DNA of 64,000 bases from Roseburia sp. 1XD42-34 (GTDB taxonomy: Bacteria > Bacillota > Bacilli > Bacillales > Amphibacillaceae). Shown here one piece after another: positions 19,447 to 28,775 of the stretch (position 1 is its first letter; the number at the start of each line of letters is the position of its first letter). The stretch spans positions 1 to 64,000 of the forward strand of contig NZ_QWLJ01000003.1 in assembly GCF_009917385.1 (NCBI RefSeq), given 5' to 3'. The notes beneath the pieces are model-generated. The model worked only from the letters and a program-made list of their open reading frames with translations, had not been told where the DNA came from and made no database searches. Position numbers and translations under genes: made by a program.

Positions 19447-19897
19447 TCCGCCCTAAAACGCTTAGTTTTTAAAATACAGTACAATAATCAATGTTATTCA
19501 AGAGGTCGAGCTAGAAGAGATCATAAAATTATTGAAGATGCTATTAGAAATTATGAACCCGATTATGAATTACCAGAGTTATTAACTTGACTTTTCAACC
19601 CCATCCATCTAAGGACGGGACTTTTTTATTATTGTAGTTGCATTTGCGGTGGGGAAAAGCATTCTATTATTATTATTTGATCCTGGAACAAAACTGGTTA
19701 GAATTAACCGCCTATTTCAGTTATCCTAAGGAAAATCAGAAGAATTATATAAACGACGACCAATATCGAAGGGTGTCATAGACAACTTAGAATAGTCACA
19801 AAAGCAAAATTCGCTTTTCGATCCTGATGGTGGATACATTAATCCCTATACCAAAATTTTCTAAATAAATTATACGCCAAAAAACTATCAAAAAAAC
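19447..19897. other. Debris between IS and integrase remnants
   Basis: A short tail of a lost gene can be read on the plus strand at about 19500-19591 (RRDHKIIEDAIRNYEPDYEL..., then stop); its family was not recognised. It is followed by a small hairpin-like stretch and the ruined N-terminus of the integrase. Nothing else was seen. Confidence 0.4.
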
Positions 19898-20657
19898 ACT
19901 CGTTTAAGAATACACAATACATTTAACGAAGCAATGAAGAGAGCTGTATTAAATAAAAAATAACTTTTAACCCCTGGGAAGGAGCTGTCATAAAAGGGAA
20001 TTCTAAAAACGATGAAATTAAATTCATTAAGCCCTCGGAAGTGCCAATGTTTTTAGAGCACTCTTATGAATACGGTTATATATATTGGATATTTTTTAAA
20101 TTGCTACTCGAGACAGGTATGAGGAAAGGTGAGGCGGCTGCATTCCAATGGTTCGATATCAATTTCAAGAACATGACTATAGAATTAAATAAAAACCTTG
20201 ATTTCCAAGCAAAAACAGACGATGAATTATTTGGGGATACAAAAGATTATAATTCAAAAAGAGTTATTTCAATGGGCAAGTCTATAGCAGATGACTTAAG
20301 ATACCACCCAACTTGGCAGAACAGAAATAAAAACTTTTAAAAAACAAGTACTACTATAAATACAATTTAATTTTGTGTAGAAAAGATGGAAATTATATGC
20401 CGAAATCAAGTTTATTTAGTGCATTTAGACGTATTTTAAAACAGGCTGGAATCTACTACCTATCCACTCTCTCAAGCACACGCATGCTGTTATGCTTAGA
20501 AGCAGGTGCGGAAATGAAGTACATCCAAGAGCGATTAGGACATGGAAGTATAATGATTACATCGGATATTTATTCTCATATTTCTAAAAAGATGGATCAG
20601 AAAAATATGGCTCAATTTGAGAAATATATAAACAATATTTTAAACAGCAGCAAATAA
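19898..20657 (+). pseudogene. Phage/ICE-type tyrosine integrase, broken
   Basis: Remains of a site-specific integrase. The core starts at RIHNTFNEAMKRAVL in one frame, then NPWEGAVIKG and the catalytic-Arg region LLETGMRKGEAAAFQW (20041-20340). A stop and a frame change follow, then the C-terminal part (20373-20657) with RLGHGSIMITSDIYSHIS and the presumed nucleophile Tyr. The His box (HSLKHTHAVM) is still legible but in another frame, between two compensating frameshifts near 20455 and 20495. The protein cannot be functional. It ends 75 bp from the glnA terminator and marks one edge of a lost integrated element. Confidence 0.85.
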
Positions 20658-20731
20658 TTTCCTGATTTTTTGTGGGTGTTTCGTGGGTGAAACAATTACA
20701 TAGTGTTAAAGAACTTTCCACCCACCAAACC

Positions 20732-20765
20732 AAAAACCCTCAACACCAACAGTGCCGAGGGTTTC
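20732..20765 (-). terminator. Intrinsic terminator after glnA
   Basis: AAACCCTC pairs with GAGGGTTT around a loop; the minus-strand side continues into TTTTTGG. It directly follows the glnA stop. Confidence 0.8.
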
Positions 20766-20770
20766 CGTGA

Positions 20771-22108
20771 TTAATAAATTCTCAAATATTGTTCTCTTTC
20801 CCAAGGGTGGACTTGTGTTTTAAACATCTCCCACTCGATTTCCTTTGCCTCAATAAAATGCTCGAATAGATGTTCGCCTAAGGATTTAACAATAACCTCG
20901 TTTTTCTTTAATTCTTCTAAAGCACCAGCTAATGTGCTAGGCAGATCATGAACGCCGTTTTCTTCACGTTCTTCTTTTGACATCACATAATTATTACGGT
21001 CGACAGCTGGTGGTGGCGTCATTTCCTTTTCAATCCCATCTAAACCAGCAGCTAATAAAGAAGCAAGCGCTAAATAAGGATTCGCTGAAGGGTCGACACT
21101 ACGAGCTTCTACACGTGTGCTAATACCGCGAGAATTTGGAATACGCATGAGGCAGCTTCGGTTTGCACCAGACCAAGCAATGTAGCTTGGTGCTTCATAA
21201 CCAGGAACTAGACGCTTATAGGAATTAACAGTTGGATTTGTAATTGCTGTAAAGCTACCGGCATGTTTAATAATACCAGCGATAAATTGGAAAGCAACCT
21301 TACTTAATCCCATATCTCCTGCCTTATTATAAAATGCATTTTCGCCATTTTTAAATAACGACATATTCACATGCATTCCGGATCCGTTTACTCCGAATAG
21401 TGGCTTCGGCATAAACGTAGCATGCAGATTATGCTTGCGTGCAATCGTCTTAACTACAAGTTTAAATGTTTGAATATCATCAGCATGCTTTACGGCATCT
21501 GAATATTTAAAATCAATTTCATGTTGTCCAGGAGCGACTTCGTGGTGGGAAGCTTCAATTTCAAAGCCCATTTCTTCTAATTCAAGAACGATGTCTCGAC
21601 GGCAATTCTCTCCTAAATCAGTTGGAGCAAGGTCAAAATAACCACCGTGGTCGTTTAGTTCCATAGAGGGTTCGCCTTTTTCATCAAGCTTAAAGAGGAA
21701 AAATTCAGGTTCTGTACCAATATTAAAGGCATCAAATCCGAGCTCCTCCATTTTCTTTAAATTACGTTTTAAATTATAACGTGGATCTCCTTCAAAAGGA
21801 GTCCCATCTGTTTTGTAAATATCACAAATGAAGCGAGCAACTTTGCCTTTTTCTGATGTCCATGGAAAAACAACGAATGTATCTAAATCAGGGTATAGAT
21901 ACATATCAGATTCCTCTATACGAACAAAACCTTCAATGGAGGATCCATCAAACATCATTTTATTATCTAACGCCTTATCTAATTGGCTAAGTGGGATTTC
22001 TACATTTTTGATGGTTCCCAACATATCCGTAAACTGCAATCGAATAAAGCGGACGTTTTCCTCCTTAATGCGTCTTACTACATCTTCTCTCGTATAAGTT
22101 CTTCCCAT
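20771..22108 (-). CDS. glnA: Glutamine synthetase type I
   Basis: The 445-residue GSI-alpha enzyme that makes glutamine from glutamate, ammonia and ATP. The family motifs are present: [18 protein letters not shown] near the N-terminus, the NP(T)[14 protein letters not shown] active-site segment, and [16 protein letters not shown]. In Bacillus this enzyme also works with GlnR and TnrA as the nitrogen sensor. The ribosome site AGGAGG stands ten bases before the ATG. It follows glnR with an unusually long 314-bp gap. Confidence 0.98.
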   Translation of the reverse strand: MGRTYTREDVVRRIKEENVRFIRLQFTDMLGTIKNVEIPLSQLDKALDNKMMFDGSSIEGFVRIEESDMYLYPDLDTFVVFPWTSEKGKVARFICDIYKTDGTPFEGDPRYNLKRNLKKMEELGFDAFNIGTEPEFFLFKLDEKGEPSMELNDHGGYFDLAPTDLGENCRRDIVLELEEMGFEIEASHHEVAPGQHEIDFKYSDAVKHADDIQTFKLVVKTIARKHNLHATFMPKPLFGVNGSGMHVNMSLFKNGENAFYNKAGDMGLSKVAFQFIAGIIKHAGSFTAITNPTVNSYKRLVPGYEAPSYIAWSGANRSCLMRIPNSRGISTRVEARSVDPSANPYLALASLLAAGLDGIEKEMTPPPAVDRNNYVMSKEEREENGVHDLPSTLAGALEELKKNEVIVKSLGEHLFEHFIEAKEIEWEMFKTQVHPWEREQYLRIY

Positions 22109-22422
22109 ACTTTGTCCTCCTATATAAATAATTATTTATTTGAATAGGAAAACAAATAGATAGTAATAGTGCGGATTAATAAAATAAACGTAACCGATTC
22201 TTTTTTGGCTTGTTTTAGGTGGTTCTGATATTCCAGTAAACCACCAAAAAACTAAACAGATATAGAATAGTTTGGTTCGTTTTATTCTACTTTAGACACA
22301 TACTAATATCCATTTGTTTCCCTAAACGAACCAAATTGTAAAAAGTACTTGATTATCAATTGTTATCCAATGCTTTTGCTACTTCAATTTCATACGAAAT
22401 TTAGTTTACATTTGAACCGTGT
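22109..22422 (-). promoter_or_regulatory. glnR-glnA intergenic leader with two inverted repeats
   Basis: On the minus strand, TTTGGTTCGTTT and its exact complement AAACGAACCAAA flank about 40 bases (about 22271-22340). Further down GGTGGTT pairs with AACCACC (about 22219-22246). Neither hairpin is followed by a T run, so termination of glnR is not obvious. They may shape a leader RNA, be operator half-sites, or protect a processed end. Confidence 0.5.
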
Positions 22423-22818
22423 TTAACGTGTAAAAAATCTAGAAAGATCACCTTGACGTAAGTTGGTTTTCCTATAAGCACCTGGTTCATTTAATTCCTG
22501 TCTTAAAATTCTCCTCAATTCCCTGTCAGATATCTGGGATGATTCCGAATTTTTCACTTGCGATTCTTGCCTTGTTTCTCCTTCATTTAATAGCAACTTA
22601 ATACCTGCGATGTTGAGACCTTTATCCAAGTAATCCTTTATTTCAAGCAACCGATCCACGTCATTAAAAGAAAATAATCGTTGGTTGCCACTTGTTCTCT
22701 CAGGATGAATTAAACCGTGCTCTTCATAATACCTTATTTGCCTAGCCGTTAATTCCGTAAGTTTCATTACGATGCCGATAGCAAATAAAGGCATGGAACG
22801 ACGATCCTTATCATTCAA
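22423..22818 (-). CDS. glnR: GlnR, nitrogen-control repressor (MerR family)
   Basis: A 131-residue MerR-type repressor of glnRA and other nitrogen genes, activated by feedback-inhibited glutamine synthetase. The HTH reads LTARQIRYYEEHGLIHPERT, and the C-terminus ends with LRQGDLSRFF, the tail that contacts GlnA in the family. The start is a TTG preceded by AGGGGG; no in-frame ATG fits the family N-terminus (RRSMPLFAIGIVMKL). It is autoregulated through the operator at 22856. Confidence 0.95.
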   Translation of the reverse strand: MNDKDRRSMPLFAIGIVMKLTELTARQIRYYEEHGLIHPERTSGNQRLFSFNDVDRLLEIKDYLDKGLNIAGIKLLLNEGETRQESQVKNSESSQISDRELRRILRQELNEPGAYRKTNLRQGDLSRFFTR

Positions 22819-22849
22819 TTCATGACCCCCTAAATCATAATACTTTTTT

Positions 22850-22878
22850 ATTATATGTCATGTAATCTAACATGTCAA
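22850..22878 (-). promoter_or_regulatory. glnR promoter with GlnR box in the spacer
   Basis: On the minus strand a consensus promoter has TTGACA (22873-22878), exactly 17 bp, then TATAAT (22850-22855). The 17-bp spacer is itself a full GlnR/TnrA site, TGTnAn7TnACA (22856-22872). Repressor bound here would sit directly on RNA polymerase contacts. Confidence 0.92.
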
Positions 22879-22933
22879 TAACGCGTAAGGTTTTCTGACA
22901 TGAGCGCAAAAATTATATAAGCTTATTTAAAAA

Positions 22934-22973
22934 TAGAAAAAGAGCGTAAAATTTACCCTTACACTCTTTTTAC
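22934..22973 (-). terminator. Intrinsic terminator after ynbB
   Basis: AAAAAGAGTGTAA pairs with TTACGCTCTTTTT on the minus strand, with a T-rich tail. It separates ynbB from glnR. Confidence 0.8.
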
Positions 22974-22995
22974 CCTAATTGAATATTTTTAATCG

Positions 22996-24219
22996 TTAGT
23001 TCATAATTTTACGGAGCGACTCCGTAATAGCTATTTTTACATGTGCATAGGTTAAACCACCTTGTACAAAGGCAATATATGGAGATCGTAATGGGCCATC
23101 AGCAGATAATTCAATACTTGCGCCTTGAATAAATGTTCCCGCTGCCATAATCACTTCGTCTATATATCCTGGCATTTCACTTGGATACGGTTTTACATAA
23201 GCGTTTACTGGTGAATTCTCTTGGATGGCTTGACAAAATGTAATCATGTCGTTCTTATCTTGAAACGTTACGGTTTGAATCAAATCTGTACGGTTGGCCT
23301 CATAATGTGGTGATGTTGTAAATCCAGCTAATTCCATAAGTCTTGAAGTGAATATCGCTCCTTTAAGAGCCTCGCCGACAATGTGAGGAGCAAGGAAAAA
23401 GCCTTGAAACATTTCCTGCAAAACATGAAATGTTGCGCCTGTTTCTTTGCCAAGTCCAGGTGCAGTTAAGCGATTGGCACATTGCTGGACTAAAGCCTCC
23501 CTTCCTACAATATAACCACCCGCTCGAACAATTCCACCGCCAGGATTTTTTATTAAGGAACCTGCGATTAAATCCGCCCCTACATGTAGCGGTTCGAGTT
23601 CCTCGACAAATTCGCCATAGCAATTATCAACAAATACAATTACATCAGAATTAATGGATTTAACAAAGTTGACCATTTCTTTTATTTCCGCAATGGTAAA
23701 CGACGGTCTGTCGTCATATCCTTTGGAACGCTGAATACCAATTACTTTAGTATTCTCATTCATCGCTTGCTTTACTGTCAGAAAATTGATCTTTCCATCC
23801 TCTAATAATTCTACATGCTGATAACCAATACGAAAATCACGTAAAGAACCTGCCGCTCTTCCTCGAATACCAATAACTTCCTCCAACGTATCGTAAGGCT
23901 TCCCGGTAATGTACAATAGTTCATCCCCAGGTCGTAAAACACCAAACAGCGACGTTGTAATTGCATGCGTACCAGAAACAATTTGCGGTCTGACTAATGC
24001 ATCTTCCCCACCAAACACCGTAGCATAAACTTTTTCCAGTACTTCGCGTCCCATATCGTCATACCCATAACCACTTGTTGATTGAAAATGGCTGTCACTT
24101 ACGCGATGATTTTGAAATGCTTGCAATACACGCCTTTGGTTTTTCTCAACCATTGCATTAACCTTTGCATGTTGATGTTTACAATCCTCTTCTGCTTGTT
24201 TTGCTAGTTGGTCTATCAT
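22996..24219 (-). CDS. ynbB: YnbB, methionine gamma-lyase family PLP protein
   Basis: A 407-residue fold-type I PLP enzyme of the family once called aluminium resistance protein. The PLP lysine is in AGSLIKNPGGG. The aspartate that pairs with the pyridine nitrogen is in VIVFVDNCYGEF, and QIVSGTHAITTSLFGVLRPG lies ahead of it. The true substrate is unknown for the family. It follows hflX by four bases, and its ribosome site GAGGAG is formed by the last codons of hflX, so the two are probably coupled. The same pair occurs in B. subtilis (ynbA-ynbB) next to glnRA. Confidence 0.92.
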   Translation of the reverse strand: MIDQLAKQAEEDCKHQHAKVNAMVEKNQRRVLQAFQNHRVSDSHFQSTSGYGYDDMGREVLEKVYATVFGGEDALVRPQIVSGTHAITTSLFGVLRPGDELLYITGKPYDTLEEVIGIRGRAAGSLRDFRIGYQHVELLEDGKINFLTVKQAMNENTKVIGIQRSKGYDDRPSFTIAEIKEMVNFVKSINSDVIVFVDNCYGEFVEELEPLHVGADLIAGSLIKNPGGGIVRAGGYIVGREALVQQCANRLTAPGLGKETGATFHVLQEMFQGFFLAPHIVGEALKGAIFTSRLMELAGFTTSPHYEANRTDLIQTVTFQDKNDMITFCQAIQENSPVNAYVKPYPSEMPGYIDEVIMAAGTFIQGASIELSADGPLRSPYIAFVQGGLTYAHVKIAITESLRKIMN

Positions 24220-24223
24220 GTAG

Positions 24224-25459
24224 TTACTCCTCTAATAGTCGATTTAATGGGATATCTTTCCGCATATATCCTTTTATCTTGTATACTTGTTTTTCCTCAA
24301 GAAATAGCTTCGATTCGATAATGGTGTCTTGTTCTAATTGCTGTAATAATTTCCCTTGGTCTGGTAAAAGGGACAAAGAATAAAATTGCCATTCTGCTTT
24401 TAACAGATTTTCTACTTTACGTAATAGCTGCTGTATATCTGCTTCACGATGTGCACTCATAAACATGTATGGATGATTCATTGGAATAACATCCTGCTCG
24501 AATAGATCCTTCTTATTATAGACAGTGAACATGGGAATAGTATCAGCATGAAGCTCTTTTAATAAACGTAAAACGGTATCCTGCTGCTGATTTAAATCCG
24601 GATGAGAGCCATCAACCATATGAATGAGAAAGTCAGCTTCGGTTACTTCTTCTAAGGTAGACTTAAAAGCAGCAATCAAAGATGTAGGCAAATCTTGCAG
24701 AAAACCAACTGTATCCGTAATTAATACTTTCATGCCAGATGGCAACTGAATCTGCCTTGTCAGTGGATCAAGTGTCGCAAAAAGTTGGTCTTCCTCTAAT
24801 GAATTACTGTTAGTAAGTCGGTTAAACAGCGTTGATTTTCCTGCATTGGTGTAACCAACAATAGCAATTTGCACTACATCATTTGTCTTTCTTCGTTTGC
24901 GGTATTGTTCTCGCTGTTTGACCACCGTCTGCAAACGCTGTTTTATGTCATGGATTCGTCTGCGTATATGGCGCTGATCTGTTTCCAACTTTGTTTCACC
25001 TGGCCCCCTCGTTCCAATTCCTCCTCCTAGTCTGGATAATTCCGTCCCTTGTCCTCGCAATCTTGGCAACAAATATTCCAACTGAGCCAGTTCTACTTGT
25101 AATTTCCCTTCTTTCGTTCGAGCCCGCTGAGCGAAAATATCTAAGATCAATTGGCTACGATCAATCATTCGGACTCCTAATGCTATGCTCAAATTGCGAA
25201 GTTGGATAGGTGAAAGCTCGTCATTAGCAATCACTAAATCTACATCGTTTGCTTGAACAGAAGTTATTATTTCTTCTATTTTTCCAGAACCAAGGTATGT
25301 AGCAGGGTGCATTTTTTCTCTATTTTGAGTAAATATTTGAACGACATCTCCACCGGCAGTATTACTTAACGATTGTAATTCTGCAAGAGAAGATTCAAAA
25401 TGAACATTAGTCTGTTTTTGTTGTTTTACTGCTATTAGTATTACTTTTTCGTTTGCCAC
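24224..25459 (-). CDS. hflX: HflX, ribosome-associated GTPase
   Basis: A 411-residue Obg-HflX superfamily GTPase that splits stalled or stressed ribosomes. The N-terminal HflX domain has the glycine-rich linker LGGGIGTRGPGETKLETDQR. The G domain carries GYTNAGKST (G1), DTVGF (G3) and NKKD (G4). The start is a GTG after AGAGGTT. It is the first gene of an hflX-ynbB pair downstream of spoVK. Confidence 0.95.
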   Translation of the reverse strand: MANEKVILIAVKQQKQTNVHFESSLAELQSLSNTAGGDVVQIFTQNREKMHPATYLGSGKIEEIITSVQANDVDLVIANDELSPIQLRNLSIALGVRMIDRSQLILDIFAQRARTKEGKLQVELAQLEYLLPRLRGQGTELSRLGGGIGTRGPGETKLETDQRHIRRRIHDIKQRLQTVVKQREQYRKRRKTNDVVQIAIVGYTNAGKSTLFNRLTNSNSLEEDQLFATLDPLTRQIQLPSGMKVLITDTVGFLQDLPTSLIAAFKSTLEEVTEADFLIHMVDGSHPDLNQQQDTVLRLLKELHADTIPMFTVYNKKDLFEQDVIPMNHPYMFMSAHREADIQQLLRKVENLLKAEWQFYSLSLLPDQGKLLQQLEQDTIIESKLFLEEKQVYKIKGYMRKDIPLNRLLEE

Positions 25460-25637
25460 AACAGAACCTCTTTCTTTTCCTAATTGCGATCTTCCCCACC
25501 TATCATATCAAATCACTTAACAAATGCCCAACAACAAAGTCCTTTAACAAAGGAGCTTATCATTTCGCACAAATATTTAGATAAGAGTATCATTTTAAGA
25601 GGACTAACAACATAATTGTCAGTAATCTAGCTAATTA

Positions 25638-25718
25638 GGAGTAAAAACCCTTCAATTAAGGTTTTCCACCTTAAATAGCAGAGAGGGGTATTCACCAACG
25701 TGGCACCTCCACCTCTGC
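25638..25718 (-). terminator. Terminator region after spoVK
   Basis: Two hairpins on the minus strand: GCAGAGG paired with CTCTCTGC (about 25677-25718), then AAAACCTTAATTGAAGGGTTTTT (about 25641-25666) with a short T tail. Together they probably end the spoVK transcript. Nothing else was seen in 25460-25751. Confidence 0.55.
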
Positions 25719-25751
25719 ACTTTATCCATCTCGCAGCATCGTATTAAGTAT

Positions 25752-26675
25752 CTAATTTGGCTTTAATTGCAAGTCTTTAACCGTTAAGTAAATAAGATCA
25801 TCTGCTGAAAAATGCTCATTTTCCAGTAACCTTACTGCATGCATACGGATAGCGCCCTCAATAACATTACGAACATAGCGGGCATTGGAAAAATTTCGGT
25901 TATACGAACGTGTTTTTTTAATTAAATGAGCTTTTAATTCTAGCTCAGCATCTCTAGTAAGCTGATATTCACGGTCAGCAGCCATCCGCTTAGCGATCGA
26001 TAGTAATTCGCCCGCTTCAAAATCACGAAAATCCAAAATAAACGGGAATCTGGATTCTAACCCAGGATTCAATGTCAGGAATCGTTCCATTTCGTAAGGA
26101 TAGCCAGCTAGGATTAATACAAAATCGTGCTGATAATCTTCCATATGCTTTACTAATGTATCAATTGCTTCTTTACCGAAGTCCTTCTCCCCGCCACGGG
26201 CTAATGAATAGGCTTCATCAATAAACAAAACGCCACCTTGCGCTTTTTGCACAATAGAACGTGTTTTTTGAGCTGTTTGACCTATATATTCACCTACTAA
26301 GTCTGCCCGTTCCGCTTCAATAAAATGTCCCTTAGAGAGAAGATTCATATCATAGTATAACTTAGCCAGCTTTCTTGCCACTGTTGTCTTACCTGTACCC
26401 GGATTCCCCTTAAATAGCATATGCAATACTTGCTGGTGATTTACAAGCCCGAGCGCTTTTCGCTTTTCATTAATCACAACGGTTGCATAAATCTCTTTAA
26501 TTCGTTCTTTTAGTTGCTTCATACCTACAAATGAAGCAAATGCTTCATCAATATGATTAAATGGATTTTTCTTTTTCGATACTCGCTGGTCTGTATACGC
26601 CAAATGGGAGGTGCTTTTCTCCTTTAAAATAATATTTACTTGCCCGTTTCGATTGCTTATTAATTGTGTTTCCAT
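25752..26675 (-). CDS. spoVK: SpoVK, AAA ATPase of stage V sporulation
   Basis: A 307-residue CbxX/CfqX-type AAA+ ATPase. Walker A is FKGNPGTGKTTVARKLAK, Walker B is GGVLFIDEAYSLARGG, and an arginine-finger region follows (NPGLESRFPF). In B. subtilis it is mother-cell expressed and needed for late spore maturation. It lies between hfq and hflX, as in B. subtilis. Its start has a weakly spaced GAGGGGTGA upstream. Confidence 0.95.
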   Translation of the reverse strand: METQLISNRNGQVNIILKEKSTSHLAYTDQRVSKKKNPFNHIDEAFASFVGMKQLKERIKEIYATVVINEKRKALGLVNHQQVLHMLFKGNPGTGKTTVARKLAKLYYDMNLLSKGHFIEAERADLVGEYIGQTAQKTRSIVQKAQGGVLFIDEAYSLARGGEKDFGKEAIDTLVKHMEDYQHDFVLILAGYPYEMERFLTLNPGLESRFPFILDFRDFEAGELLSIAKRMAADREYQLTRDAELELKAHLIKKTRSYNRNFSNARYVRNVIEGAIRMHAVRLLENEHFSADDLIYLTVKDLQLKPN

Positions 26676-26745
26676 ATTATCACCCCTCAGTTACATTAGT
26701 ATACGCTACAAATAAAAAGGTGTGACATATGCCCATTATAGACGA

Positions 26746-27008
26746 GAACAAAGGCGCAGACGCCGGTTAGCAACGTAGCGAATGGAACGAAGCAACTAAA
26801 GTTTTAGGGATCATGCGACTAAAACCAGGAGTATGCCGACGTCGCCCGGCAAGCCCGTTTTTAGTCGGTCTTCCTCTTAGCTACAACCGATGACTTATCG
26901 GAGGGCAATTTGTGAAGTCGCCTAGTTGCCCGGGCTCATGCGCCGGACGTGGCTTATTCGGTTATTTTGTTATGCCAAAGTAATAAATTTTATACTTTCT
27001 TATCTTTT
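26746..27008 (-). repeat. Family 1 repeat, copy 2
   Basis: A full long-form copy. It starts GAACAAAGGCGC and ends TATACTTTCTTATCTTTT directly against the hfq terminator. Inside it has GCGACTAAAAC paired with GTTTTTAGTCG, CCGATGACTTATCGG, and GCAATTTG...CTAGTTGCC segments able to fold. It fills most of the gap between spoVK and hfq. Confidence 0.85.
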
Positions 27009-27042
27009 AAAAAAACGAGTGCACGCATGCACCCGCTTTTTA
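27009..27042 (-). terminator. Intrinsic terminator after hfq
   Basis: GCGGGTGCATG pairs with the CGTGCACTCG side and is followed by TTTTTTTAAAA on the minus strand. Confidence 0.82.
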
Positions 27043-27045
27043 TGT

Positions 27046-27270
27046 TTACTCCTTTTCCAACTCAACGTTTTTGGCTGGTGAAAAGGTAGAAATTGCATGT
27101 TTAAAAATTAATTGCTGCTTACCATCCGTCTCAATTAAAACCGTAAAATTATCAAATCCTTTAATAACCCCTCTTAACTGAAATCCATTTGTTAAAAAAA
27201 CTGTTACAGAAATACGGTTTTTCCGAAGTTGATTCAAGTATTGATCTTGAATATTCACAGATTGTGCCAT
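27046..27270 (-). CDS. hfq: Hfq, RNA chaperone
   Basis: A 74-residue Sm-like protein that forms hexamer rings binding small RNAs and poly-A or poly-U. The Sm1 motif covers [21 protein letters not shown], and Sm2 is [12 protein letters not shown] (the KHA form seen in Bacilli). A strong AGGAGG precedes the ATG. Order miaA-hfq is as in B. subtilis, with a 43-bp gap. Confidence 0.96.
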   Translation of the reverse strand: MAQSVNIQDQYLNQLRKNRISVTVFLTNGFQLRGVIKGFDNFTVLIETDGKQQLIFKHAISTFSPAKNVELEKE

Positions 27271-27313
27271 TCTACTTCCTCCTCATTTCTATCTATATTA
27301 TAATTAATTCGAC

Positions 27314-28246
27314 CTAGCTTTGGATAAATCCTGCAAGATCAGCTAAAATCTTTCTTAATTTTTCATCAATGGTTCCAGATGAAACATCATACCATGTTAC
27401 ATCCATTTTATTGCGAAACCAAGTATATTGCCTTTTGGCATACCTTCTGGAATTTTGCTTTAATGTAGCAATCGCTTCATTTAATGATATTTCCCCGGTG
27501 AAATAGGGAATAAATTCCTTATATCCAATTGCTTGCATGGATTGTTTATTCGCATAACCACACTTATACAACTCATAAACCTCTTCCACAAGCCCTTCGT
27601 CTACCATCATATCTACACGCTGATTAATCCGTTCATAGAGTTCCGTTCGATTCATTTGTAATCCAATAATTTTTAAATGGTATGGCGACTGTTTATTTTG
27701 CTGTTGCTGGTAGTCTGACATTCGTTTTCCTGTTGTTTCATAGATTTCTAATGCTCGTACTACACGACGGTGGTTATTCGGATGGATTTTTTTAGCCTGT
27801 TGCGGATCCAATGCTTGTAACCTTTTGTACAAAGGTTCTATGCCGTTTGTCTCTATTTCTTTATTAAGTTTTGCAACCACTTTGTTATTGCGCTGATACG
27901 TTGAAAAGTTATAATTGTAAAGGGCAGCCTGTACGTATAGACCGCTTCCGCCTACTAATATCGGGAGCTTATATTTGGCTGAAATCGTCTCTATGTAATG
28001 TGTAACATACTGCTTAAAATCTGCAACTGAAAACGATTCATCCGGATGCTTCAAATCAATCATATAATGGGGGATCCTCTGCATTTCATCAGAAGTGACC
28101 TTAGCAGTACCAATATCCATACCTTTGTATATTTGCATGGAATCCCCGCTAATAATCTCACCATTATAATGTTTCGCTATTTCAATACTTAACTTTGTTT
28201 TGCCTACCGCAGTTGGTCCAACAATAGCAATGACTTTATTTTTCAT
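27314..28246 (-). CDS. miaA: MiaA, tRNA dimethylallyltransferase
   Basis: A 310-residue enzyme that adds an isopentenyl group to A37 of tRNAs reading UNN codons; MiaB (37099) then adds the methylthio group. The P-loop is GPTAVGKTKLSIEIAK near the N-terminus, followed by the substrate motifs SGDSMQIYKGMDIGTAK and GGSGLY. The C-terminal part has RRYAKRQYTWFRN. It lies 24 bp after the dps gene and directly upstream of hfq. Confidence 0.96.
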   Translation of the reverse strand: MKNKVIAIVGPTAVGKTKLSIEIAKHYNGEIISGDSMQIYKGMDIGTAKVTSDEMQRIPHYMIDLKHPDESFSVADFKQYVTHYIETISAKYKLPILVGGSGLYVQAALYNYNFSTYQRNNKVVAKLNKEIETNGIEPLYKRLQALDPQQAKKIHPNNHRRVVRALEIYETTGKRMSDYQQQQNKQSPYHLKIIGLQMNRTELYERINQRVDMMVDEGLVEEVYELYKCGYANKQSMQAIGYKEFIPYFTGEISLNEAIATLKQNSRRYAKRQYTWFRNKMDVTWYDVSSGTIDEKLRKILADLAGFIQS

Positions 28247-28270
28247 TCGTATTCCCCTAATTTCACTACA

Positions 28271-28717
28271 TTACTGTTTTAAATATGCTTTTAGCATCCA
28301 AATATATTTTTCAAGCTTACCTTGTAAGCCGATAAGCAAATCTTCCGTAGGACTGTCTTCCAGTTCCACGGCTTTTGGTAACCCTCCCTTTTGAATTTCT
28401 GTCGTCATTTGTTGTAAGTCATGAAGCAGCTGCTGGATAATTTCCTGTTCTTCATCATCAGCACTTGCTTCTTCCAGTGTTGCTTCTTTCAGGTATTTTA
28501 CCATTGTAGCTAAAGGTTTACCATTAATCATTAAAATACGCTCGGCTATTTCATCAATATCCTCAGCTACCTCCACGTACATGTTTTCAAACTGTTCATG
28601 AAGAGAAAAGAAATTTCTTCCTTGAACAAACCAATGGTATCGATGTAACTTCACATATAGCACAAATTGATTGGAAAGTAATTGATTTAGAAAATTAATG
28701 AGTTGTTGATTCTCCAC
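28271..28717 (-). CDS. dps: Dps-family ferritin-like protein
   Basis: A Dps/MrgA-type protein of about 148 aa that stores iron and shields DNA. The ferroxidase motifs are present: KLHRYHWFVQGRNFFSLHEQF and VAEDIDEIAERIL. The start is uncertain. A GTG at 28717 with AAAAGGTG upstream fits the family N-terminus (ENQQLINFLNQLLSNQF). Longer forms up to 28774 are open but lack a ribosome site. It sits between mutL and miaA, where B. subtilis has none. The gap from the mutL stop suggests co-transcription with mutSL; a PerR box was not found. Confidence 0.88.
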   Translation of the reverse strand: MENQQLINFLNQLLSNQFVLYVKLHRYHWFVQGRNFFSLHEQFENMYVEVAEDIDEIAERILMINGKPLATMVKYLKEATLEEASADDEEQEIIQQLLHDLQQMTTEIQKGGLPKAVELEDSPTEDLLIGLQGKLEKYIWMLKAYLKQ

Positions 28718-28775
28718 TGTACACACCTTTTCCATTTTTCCATAGTATGGCAAAACGGAAGCTGTTTTATACATA

